A stretch of DNA of 6,110 nucleotides from the NCBI GenBank assembly GCA_947372575.1, contig CANBUF010000132.1, forward strand, positions 1 through 6,110. The letters are read 5' to 3'. Below are positions 1 to 5,456 of this stretch, in pieces. The DNA is from Alcaligenaceae bacterium (GTDB taxonomy: Bacteria > Pseudomonadota > Gammaproteobacteria > Burkholderiales > Burkholderiaceae). A program made the position numbers and the translations under genes. The notes under the pieces are model-generated. The model saw nothing but the letters and a program-made list of their open reading frames with translations. It ran no database searches and was not told the origin of the DNA. Each line of letters begins with the position of its first letter. Within the stretch, counting starts at the first letter, position 1.

Positions 1-2
1 AT

Positions 3-734
3 AAGCGTCGCGCGGCGACAAACCTGAAGCAAGCCTTCCCGCAATCTGACCAGACTCTCTTGAAAGCAAACATGCTTAGTGTAGGGACAATCTTTCTGGA
101 AATGCCTTACTGGTGGGTCAGACGCAACGATATTGAGCTCAATCGACATGTCTACTGTGCTGATTGGGAGCAATTTGAAACCGCCCTCGCAAAAAACAAA
201 GGCGTGATTCTGCTTTCACCGCATGCGGGCTGCTTTGAATTACTTGGCCCGATTTATAGTAGCAGGCATCGCTCAACTGTTTTGTTTCGACCACCGCGTA
301 TGCCCTGGTTACAAAAGTGGATTATTGATATGCGTTCGCGCAAACTGCTGACGATGGCTCCGGCCAACCAGTCGGGCGTCAGAACACTCGTCAAGACGCT
401 CAAACGTGGCAATACGATTGGCATTTTGCCTGACCAGGTTCCAGTCGAAGGCGAAGGCGTCTGGGCGCCATTTTTTGGACGCCCGGCCTATACGATGACG
501 CTGGTACAACGTCTGCAGAGCTTATCTGGGGCCACGATCTTTATTCTCGGGGCAAAGCGTAATGCCATCGGAAAGGGCTTCACGATTCACACCAAAGAGT
601 TGGCGGAACCCTTACCGGAGGATCCTGTGCAGGCTGCAACAATTATCAATCAGGAAATGGAAGCCATCATCAGGCTGATGCCCGATCAGTATCTTTGGGG
701 ATATCACCGTTACCGGCAACCCAGAGTGAAATAG
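3..734 (+). CDS. LpxL/HtrB-family lipid A biosynthesis acyltransferase, 5'-truncated
   Basis: The frame is open from the window edge, so the start lies upstream; the TTG at 60 and ATG at 72 are internal. 243 residues are visible, against about 290-310 for the family, so roughly the first 55-60, including the usual N-terminal membrane helix, are missing. The visible part begins in the family segment of the form RRxAxxNLxxxFP. It carries the acyltransferase HX4E motif as HAGCFE (visible residues 74-79, likely catalytic His and Glu). Next come GILPDQ (140-145), a GVWAPFFG block (152-159) and a C-terminal YLWGYHRYR segment, all typical of LpxL/LpxM/HtrB enzymes. These inner-membrane enzymes transfer a secondary acyl chain to the lipid A precursor on the cytoplasmic face. 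The usual HFGNWE form of the motif is altered at three positions, so acyl specificity, or a role on another lipid, cannot be assigned. The gene is convergent with the neighbouring catabolic block and probably unrelated to it. Confidence 0.9.
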   Translation, partial: KRRAATNLKQAFPQSDQTLLKANMLSVGTIFLEMPYWWVRRNDIELNRHVYCADWEQFETALAKNKGVILLSPHAGCFELLGPIYSSRHRSTVLFRPPRMPWLQKWIIDMRSRKLLTMAPANQSGVRTLVKTLKRGNTIGILPDQVPVEGEGVWAPFFGRPAYTMTLVQRLQSLSGATIFILGAKRNAIGKGFTIHTKELAEPLPEDPVQAATIINQEMEAIIRLMPDQYLWGYHRYRQPRVK

Positions 735-777
735 TTCATCAATGCTGAGCATATCGTTCTACGTTGACGACGTTCAT

Positions 778-1725
778 CTAGCTAGCCTGACTTGCGTGTG
801 TGGTCATGACATCCAGAACCTTGCGACCATTGCTACTGATCACCTCCGTGTGTACCACAGCAGTCAATCTGCCCCGATGCACCACGGTTGAGCGCGCAGA
901 GATCGAAGCCCCCTCGCCTGGTGATATGTAGCTTGCTGTGACGCCGGTGAGTTTCCAGTGATCAGATAGAGACGCCCCGGCGGTCACCATGGCCAGGCCA
1001 AGCGTGATACCGCCCTGAACATGACCCACACGGTTTGAGATATGCGGACCATTTTGCAGTTCGCAACAAGCACTGCGTTCTGCGGCCTGAGGATGAAAGC
1101 CCAGAAAATGATTCAGGAAGCCATCGCCTTTTGACAAGCTTTTATTCAGTGTTTGCTCCGCATGCTCCAGTATCCATTGCTCATCCTTATTCAACGTGCT
1201 GAGATCAAGCGAAATATCAACAGGAGGTTGTTGATCAATCCAGGGGACGGGATGCAATACCAGATCACCCGGTGCGGGTAGCACCATGAACGCTCCCGTC
1301 CCAAATCCAATCAGCGTGTCACCCGCATAGACCGAAGACTGACTTAAACCCTGTTTGCCAAGCGTGCCTTGTAAAAAGCCATTGGACTGGCTGGTCGCCG
1401 TCAGTCTACCAATCCGCGGTGCACAGGTCAGCTGCAGACTTAACGATACGGTTGCCAGCCTTGTCGAGCGCGAGAGTTTTTCACGAATACCGGTAGCCAG
1501 CCCCATGTCTGCCAGCAAGGCAAATACCGCAATATTGACCTGACCATCCTGGTCAATCGTATAGTCCTCTGAATCAATATGTAGTACGGACCGTTCGGCA
1601 CGCACTTCATCGAAACTTAAGGCAAAGAAATTACCGCAAAAATGCAGACCCGGCACTCGATTTAAGGCAATGGCGCGGCGAATTTGTTTCATGATCGAAT
1701 GATCGGTCAGGTCTCTTTTTTGCAT
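778..1725 (-). CDS. Double-hotdog PaaI-like acyl-CoA thioesterase
   Basis: This 315-residue protein looks like two hotdog-fold domains in tandem. The first spans about residues 27-150, with the hotdog helix at VNIAVFALLADMGLATG (63-79), where Asp73 sits at the position commonly acidic in PaaI-type enzymes. The second spans about 205-310, with NRVGHVQGG (231-239) matching the NxxGxxHGG signature of PaaI thioesterases except that Gln237 replaces the usual His. Both are followed by beta-strand-rich segments such as GVTASYISPG and LTAVVHTEVIS. The likely role is hydrolysis of acyl-CoA thioesters in the cytoplasm, relieving CoA sequestration or releasing pathway intermediates; the substrate is unknown. 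The ATG at 1725 is preferred over the TTG directly before it; a TGAG about 8 bases upstream is only a weak ribosome site, and an internal ATG at 1692 is possible. It lies 80 bases after the thiolase-like gene, behind a predicted terminator, so expression may be partly separate. A non-catalytic hotdog protein cannot be excluded. Confidence 0.8.
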   Translation of the reverse strand: MQKRDLTDHSIMKQIRRAIALNRVPGLHFCGNFFALSFDEVRAERSVLHIDSEDYTIDQDGQVNIAVFALLADMGLATGIREKLSRSTRLATVSLSLQLTCAPRIGRLTATSQSNGFLQGTLGKQGLSQSSVYAGDTLIGFGTGAFMVLPAPGDLVLHPVPWIDQQPPVDISLDLSTLNKDEQWILEHAEQTLNKSLSKGDGFLNHFLGFHPQAAERSACCELQNGPHISNRVGHVQGGITLGLAMVTAGASLSDHWKLTGVTASYISPGEGASISARSTVVHRGRLTAVVHTEVISSNGRKVLDVMTTHASQAS

Positions 1726-1754
1726 CAATCAACTCAGTATCAAAAAATATACAA

Positions 1755-1790
1755 CCCATTGGTTCTTTTTCAGTCAAAAGAGCCAATGGG
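1755..1790 (-). terminator. Rho-independent terminator or attenuator after the thiolase-like gene
   Basis: The arms 1755-1769 and 1776-1790 are complementary over 15 positions around a 6-base loop (1770-1775), with one non-Watson-Crick position: C opposite A in the minus-strand transcript, T opposite G on the plus strand. Read on the minus strand, the hairpin begins 15 bases after the thiolase-like stop codon and is followed by TTGTATATTTTTTG (1754-1741), a T-rich tail expected of intrinsic termination. The plus-strand exit is not T-rich, so it should act mainly on minus-strand transcripts. It ends 29 bases before the thioesterase ATG, so it would lower, or separate, expression of that last gene. 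Confidence 0.75.
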
Positions 1791-1805
1791 CAAAATCTAG
1801 CTGTC

Positions 1806-2963
1806 CTAAAGTGTCGCAGCCGTACCTAAAATCACGGTTTTCTGAGACGACAACACTCCGCCATTACCATGAGCAATCGCTGTATTGGCTCCGGCAATCT
1901 GTCGAGCGCCACACTCACCGCGTAACTGACGAACCGACTCAATCAGCAAGAACAAACCATACATTCCAGGATGGCAATACGACAGGCCACCTCCGTTGGT
2001 GTTGACGGGTAATTTGCCACCTGGGGCAATATTGCCTCCGGAGACAAACGCACCACCTTCGCCCTTTTTACAGAAGCCGAGGTCTTCCAGGAAAAGGATC
2101 GTATTGATTGTAAAGGCGTCATACACCTCGATTACATCCATGTCCTTGGCGGTGAGTCCAGCTTTGGCATAGGCAATTTCACCCGAACGGATCGCACCTG
2201 TTTCTACCAGATTAGGCATATTGGAGATCGATGCATGTGTCGTGACATGCCCTTCTCCGAGTAGGAAAACGGGCGCTTTTTTGAGCGTCCTGGCACGTTC
2301 GGCTGAAGTCACAACGATTGCGCCGCCACCATCGGTTACCAGGCAGCAGTCACGAATCGTCAGTGGGTAGCTGATCATTCTGGAGGACAGCACATCGGCC
2401 ACGCTCAGCGGTTTCTTTTCAAAAGCCGCAGGATTGAGCAAGGCCCACTGGCGAGCAGCGACTGCGACTTCTGCAAGCTGTTCACGTGTGGTGCCGAACT
2501 CATGCATGTGACGCGCGGCGGCCATGGCGTAGGCTGTCGGTGGTAAAAATGGCTTATAAGGTGTCTCATAGGGGTTGTATTCAGCGACGCTGGTGTTCTT
2601 GCGTCCCAACGAACGCTGTGTGCTGCCGTAGGCAATCACCGCAACTTCACACATACCAGTTTCAATTGCCATCTGCGCTTTGGCAAGATGCCCCATGAAC
2701 GACGATCCACCAGTCGCCGTGGAATCAATAAAGGCTTCTGGAAGCTTCAAATACTCAGCAAGGGCCAGACCCGCGAATCGGCTTTGTGCAGTCGCACTGA
2801 AAATGCCATCAACATCACGTGTGGTCAGACCCGCATCAGCCAGCGCGCGATGCACGCCCTGCGCCATGAGATCCATCGCCGAAAAGCCAGGGCCGACCTC
2901 TCCGAGATCGGACTCTGCAGCCCCGACAATCGCCACACTACCGCGTTTTAAAGAGTTTTTCAT
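1806..2963 (-). CDS. Thiolase-like protein (SCP-x/lipid-transfer type), possible aldolase partner of DUF35
   Basis: This 385-residue protein covers a full-length thiolase fold. VAIVGAAES (9-17) opens the N-terminal half, TGGSSF (84-89) is the nucleophile loop, DGGGAIVV (211-218) closes that half, EVYDAF (279-284) opens the active-site part of the C-terminal half, GGGLSYCHPG (324-333) holds the HP motif and AHGNGG (364-369) replaces the usual CxG loop. Serines occupy the position where classical thiolases have the acyl-accepting Cys, and the second catalytic Cys is absent, so ordinary acetyl-CoA acetyltransferase chemistry is unlikely even though such proteins are often named that way. Related SCP-x thiolase-like proteins, such as Ltp2 of steroid side-chain degradation, act with a DUF35 partner as retro-aldolases on beta-hydroxyacyl-CoA. 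The ATG overlaps the upstream DUF35 stop by one base (TAATG), which fixes the start and implies coupled translation. The fold assignment is firm; the aldolase role is inferred from context, and the substrate is unknown. Confidence 0.88.
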   Translation of the reverse strand: MKNSLKRGSVAIVGAAESDLGEVGPGFSAMDLMAQGVHRALADAGLTTRDVDGIFSATAQSRFAGLALAEYLKLPEAFIDSTATGGSSFMGHLAKAQMAIETGMCEVAVIAYGSTQRSLGRKNTSVAEYNPYETPYKPFLPPTAYAMAAARHMHEFGTTREQLAEVAVAARQWALLNPAAFEKKPLSVADVLSSRMISYPLTIRDCCLVTDGGGAIVVTSAERARTLKKAPVFLLGEGHVTTHASISNMPNLVETGAIRSGEIAYAKAGLTAKDMDVIEVYDAFTINTILFLEDLGFCKKGEGGAFVSGGNIAPGGKLPVNTNGGGLSYCHPGMYGLFLLIESVRQLRGECGARQIAGANTAIAHGNGGVLSSQKTVILGTAATL

Positions 2964-3340
2964 TATGCTGCCACCGGTACAAAAACTGGATAGGGATCAT
3001 CGCCTTCGGGCGTGTGAAGTCTGAATTGAACGCGCATGCCGATCTTGACCTGGTCGGCGGGGATGTCTTCGACGCGGCTCATGAGACGAAAGCCTTCATC
3101 ACAATCAATAAGCGCAACGTTATAAGGCGCGGCATCGCGTACAGATATTGCCGAAGTGCTATAGACAGTCCCCAAACCAGAACTGATGCGCCACTCCAGG
3201 CAATCTTCACCAGTAAAGGGACAAAATTCACGGGGGAAAAAAACCGCTTTATTAGCAGCCGGGCTGAACTGATAGGCAAGCTGCCCTTGCTTGAGATGTT
3301 CCACATACGTTGTATATGGGGCTTGTTTTTTAGTGACCAT
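2963..3340 (-). CDS. DUF35 OB-fold (Zn-ribbon-type) acyl-CoA-associated protein
   Basis: The 125-residue product has the DUF35 layout: a short N-terminal helix (about 10-22), a rubredoxin-like zinc-ribbon region (about 23-50) ending in PREFCP...CLEW, then an OB fold. The OB fold includes GTVYSTSAIS (57-66), the conserved PYNVALIDCDEGFRLMSR stretch (72-89) and IGMRVQFR (100-107). The ribbon is degenerate: the first Cys pair is absent, with SPAANKAV in its place, and only Cys40 and Cys47 remain, with the wrong spacing for a CxxC, so zinc binding is doubtful. DUF35 proteins bind acyl-CoA and form complexes with thiolase-fold partners, as in the Ltp2 aldolase and archaeal HMG-CoA synthase/acetoacetyl-CoA thiolase assemblies. 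The one-base overlap with the following thiolase-like gene supports such a complex here. The protein is unlikely to be catalytic alone; it probably positions the acyl-CoA for its partner. The ATG is supported by a good ribosome binding site. Confidence 0.88.
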   Translation of the reverse strand: MVTKKQAPYTTYVEHLKQGQLAYQFSPAANKAVFFPREFCPFTGEDCLEWRISSGLGTVYSTSAISVRDAAPYNVALIDCDEGFRLMSRVEDIPADQVKIGMRVQFRLHTPEGDDPYPVFVPVAA

Positions 3341-3345
3341 TTCTT

Positions 3346-3350
3346 TCCTT
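3346..3350 (-). promoter_or_regulatory. Ribosome binding site of the DUF35 gene
   Basis: AAGGA on the minus strand lies five bases before the ATG at 3340. It is the clearest Shine-Dalgarno sequence in the minus-strand block and confirms that start. The other minus-strand genes have weak or no obvious sites, so the DUF35/thiolase-like pair may be the most strongly translated unit. Confidence 0.7.
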
Positions 3351-3400
3351 TTGCTGCGATCGTAAAAATTGTTTTGGGTTGTTCGACTCAGCGTGCGCTC

Positions 3401-3425
3401 GATCTGGCTTAAATAAACCGAGATC
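3401..3425. repeat. Imperfect inverted repeat in the crotonase-DUF35 gap
   Basis: GATCTGG (3401-3407) faces CCGAGATC (3418-3425), pairing as 5 + 2 bases with one bulged G at 3420, around a 10-base A/T-rich centre. It lies in the 118-base gap between the crotonase stop and the DUF35 start. Neither side has a T tract, so it is not a standard terminator; an operator or RNA stem is possible, but chance is not excluded. Nothing else convincing was seen in this gap. Confidence 0.25.
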
Positions 3426-3458
3426 AGACTCGCTCAACTTTATGCCTGCGTGATTTTC

Positions 3459-4319
3459 TTACCTGTTAAAGCGCGGCGCTCGTTTTTCGACATAGGCCTG
3501 CGTGGCTTCTTTGTGATCAGCTGTTTCTGTACAGCGAATATGTCGCCAAGACTCGCTATCAAGCATTTCTGGCAGCGTGGCATCAAGCGCTTGATTGAGA
3601 TTTTGCTTCATATAAGCGATCGCAGTACGCGGCCCATTGGCTAGCTTTCGAGCAATCGAGAGCACGAGCGGCTCAAGCGCCTCGGGTTCAACAACCTGAT
3701 TGAGCAGACCAATCTGAAGAGAAGCCGCTGCATCAAGAATAGGAGTCGTGAAGTACAACTCGCGGGCCTTAGCCATACCAACCAATTTTGGTAAAAAATA
3801 ATGTCCGCCAAAATCACCCGACAAGCCTACATTCAGAAATGCAGTTCCCAAGCGGGCTGAGGTATCAGCAAAGCGCATGTCACACGCCATCGCAAGTGAT
3901 AAACCTGCCCCCACAGCAGGGCCGCGGATCATTGCAATGGTGGGTTTATCCATCGTGTGCAGCAGCTCGGAAATACGGGTTCGAGTGCGTAAACGGGCGA
4001 TCTTTTGCTCAAAGCTGAGTGGCTCTTCGGTCGCGCCAGCCATGCGTGCGACATCACCGCCCGCACTAAATGCTGTGCCTGCGCCCGTCAACACGATTGC
4101 ACCCACAGCAGGATTATCAATTGCGTCATTTAGAGCGTGATGTAACGCGATATAAATTTCAGGGCTCAACGCATTGCGCCGCTCTGGACGATTGATCGTT
4201 AAAACAAGCACACCTTCTTCGATTGTGGTCAGTAACTGTCCGGTCTCATTATGATTTTTTTGCACCATTTTCCCCATTTTTCCCGACGATATCATAGGGC
4301 GCGGTGACTGTTGAGTCAT
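3459..4319 (-). CDS. Crotonase-family enoyl-CoA hydratase/isomerase
   Basis: This 286-residue protein has a crotonase core from about residue 28. It includes the entry motif NRPERRNAL (43-51), the first oxyanion-hole segment FSAGGD (84-89), the second oxyanion-hole loop IRGPAVGAG (131-139) leading into LAMACD (142-147), and the active-site stretch GLSGDFGG (165-172). The two catalytic glutamates of classical hydratase (rat Glu144 and Glu164) align with Ser141 and Phe161, while Asp169 lies where PaaG-type isomerases carry a catalytic Asp. The reaction could therefore be double-bond isomerisation or another crotonase reaction rather than simple hydration; the general substrate is an acyl-CoA. 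It lies 33 bases after the PPC-domain gene and is probably cotranscribed with it. The start is uncertain: the first ATG (4319) lacks a clear ribosome site, and ATGs at 4277 and 4268 follow G/A-rich GGGAAAA-like stretches and would remove the 14-17 residue unstructured leader without touching the core. Confidence 0.88.
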   Translation of the reverse strand: MTQQSPRPMISSGKMGKMVQKNHNETGQLLTTIEEGVLVLTINRPERRNALSPEIYIALHHALNDAIDNPAVGAIVLTGAGTAFSAGGDVARMAGATEEPLSFEQKIARLRTRTRISELLHTMDKPTIAMIRGPAVGAGLSLAMACDMRFADTSARLGTAFLNVGLSGDFGGHYFLPKLVGMAKARELYFTTPILDAAASLQIGLLNQVVEPEALEPLVLSIARKLANGPRTAIAYMKQNLNQALDATLPEMLDSESWRHIRCTETADHKEATQAYVEKRAPRFNR

Positions 4320-4352
4320 TCATTGAGAGTCAAGCCATGGGCATACGTGCGC

Positions 4353-5261
4353 TCAGACCAAGTGAGGCAAAGAGGCCTGAACAGGAAGCAGCACAAGCTC
4401 AAAGGTCACAAGTACGGGATTTTCGCCTCGTTTCAGGCGCCCCTCGGATATCCCACCTAAATAATCGACCATACTAATATCAAGCGCAGCGCGCGGCTGA
4501 CCGTGCTCATCGGGTCGAATACTGCCCTGCCTGATCAGCATTTCGGTAACGTAAGGCTCCACGATCGTGTTGTCATCGAATACCGCGCCAACTGTACTGC
4601 CGACCCCTCCAAGCACAGTGGCGTAATTGATAGCGTGCTGAGAGCAGAATGATTCGAGGGTCAAACAGACATCCTGATTCGGTGCGATGCGTAACGCGTA
4701 AGCGGGGTGGTCATAAGTGACTGAGTGATCACTCGGTTGAGCATACTGAGTTTCCAACGCATTCTGGACTGGTTTAAAAAGGGAAAAATTGGTTTCAGCG
4801 TCAGGCGCCACACAATACGTCGCCTGTTTCAACACAGACGCAAAGGCCTGAATGGGTTCGCAGATTGTGATGCTCTCGGGGAGCAAGTGACCGCAACGCC
4901 TTGCCCCATCCGGTTCAATCCAGACCGCGTGGCAATGCAGCCAGGGTTTGCCATCGCGCTCTCCATAAGTCACGCAAGCCGTTTCAAGCGCCACGCGACC
5001 TGCTACGTTGTACTTTTGACTGAAATATACCGAGTGCTCTGGGTGATCAGACAAAGCAGGCATGACATAGCAAAAGGAGACAAAAGCGCCGCCCTCAAGC
5101 CTCATGACAGCACTTTTTGCACCAATTGCTCCTAAGGCATCTATCGCGCTTTGCAGTAATGTGGTGCCAGCCTGCAACGTAATCTCGGCGGAAATAAGGG
5201 TACTTTTGACTGCGGTGAGTGGTTGCGTACCGGGAATGCCTGGATGATCAATGCTTCGCAT
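4353..5261 (-). CDS. Tandem PPC (DUF296) domain protein
   Basis: The 302-residue product appears to hold two PPC (plants and prokaryotes conserved, DUF296) domains. The first (about 24-145) carries WLHCHAVW (107-114) and GHLLPE (124-129), giving the His109-His111-His125 set that in single-domain bacterial PPC proteins binds a metal. The second (about 187-292) has the family pattern AYALRIAPNQDV, a GGVGS turn (218-222), ALDISMVDYLGG (259-270) and a terminal NPVLVTFELVL strand (281-291). It lacks the histidines, with Asp261 and Ser263 where the HxH would be. PPC domains form trimers; in plants they join AT-hook proteins, but no AT-hook or other DNA-binding element is visible here, so a cytoplasmic metal-dependent or ligand-binding role is more likely. 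It is the first gene of the minus-strand block and lies beside acyl-CoA enzymes, suggesting a role in the same pathway. The ATG has no clear ribosome site, but no alternative start lies nearby. The molecular function is unknown. Confidence 0.75.
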   Translation of the reverse strand: MRSIDHPGIPGTQPLTAVKSTLISAEITLQAGTTLLQSAIDALGAIGAKSAVMRLEGGAFVSFCYVMPALSDHPEHSVYFSQKYNVAGRVALETACVTYGERDGKPWLHCHAVWIEPDGARRCGHLLPESITICEPIQAFASVLKQATYCVAPDAETNFSLFKPVQNALETQYAQPSDHSVTYDHPAYALRIAPNQDVCLTLESFCSQHAINYATVLGGVGSTVGAVFDDNTIVEPYVTEMLIRQGSIRPDEHGQPRAALDISMVDYLGGISEGRLKRGENPVLVTFELVLLPVQASLPHLV

Positions 5262-5456
5262 AGGTCGATGGTTTTATTTTAAATAGCTGATGATTGTTAT
5301 TAGCAATTGATAGCGATAGAAAGGTATTACATGTAAGAATTGAGTGATTACTGCTATAAATCGAGCATTAAATGGATAAAATCAAGAAAATGCTTTAAGA
5401 ATATTTCGATCATACAATCGATTAAAAGATCAGCAATCATCACTCGACGAGACAAC
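5262..5456. promoter_or_regulatory. Divergent promoter region between the PPC-led block and the acyl-CoA dehydrogenase
   Basis: This AT-rich, 195-base gap lies between genes transcribed away from each other and must hold promoters for both unless transcription enters from elsewhere. For the plus strand, an extended -10 box TGCTATAAA lies at 5352-5360 without a good -35. For the minus strand, TTGCTG (5436-5431) and TATGAT (5414-5409) are separated by 16 bases. Both are eye-found candidates. No ORF of note is seen in the gap. Confidence 0.55.
5406..5421. promoter_or_regulatory. Candidate operator palindrome TCGAT-N6-ATCGA
   Basis: A perfect 5-base inverted repeat with a 6-base centre lies inside the divergent gap and overlaps the candidate minus-strand -10 box (5409-5414) and a plus-strand TACAAT (5413-5418). 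Its placement suits a repressor controlling both directions, but short repeats like this arise easily by chance in AT-rich DNA, and no regulator gene is in the window. Confidence 0.3.

Noticed and set aside
60..74. TTG at 60 or ATG at 72 as the start of the LpxL-like gene
   Set aside because: The frame stays open to the window edge, and the upstream codons encode the conserved RRxAxxNLxxxFP segment of the family, so the gene begins outside the window.
735..777. Possible bidirectional terminator in the convergent gap, around the repeated ACGTT
   Set aside because: The repeat is mainly direct (ACGTTGACGACGTT), the only inverted arms are four bases, and there is no T tract.
2680..3412. Plus-strand open frames of 114 and 132 codons over the thiolase-like and DUF35 genes
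   Set aside because: They are antisense to two genes with clear family motifs and show no recognisable protein features.
3410..3437. Possible internal minus-strand promoter before the DUF35 gene (TTGAGC, 16 bases, TATTTA)
   Set aside because: The -10 match is only three of six bases; it is too weak to list, although an internal promoter in the 118-base gap is not excluded.
4725..5135. Plus-strand open frame of 136 codons over the PPC-domain gene
   Set aside because: It is antisense to a frame with conserved PPC motifs, and its own translation has no recognisable domain.
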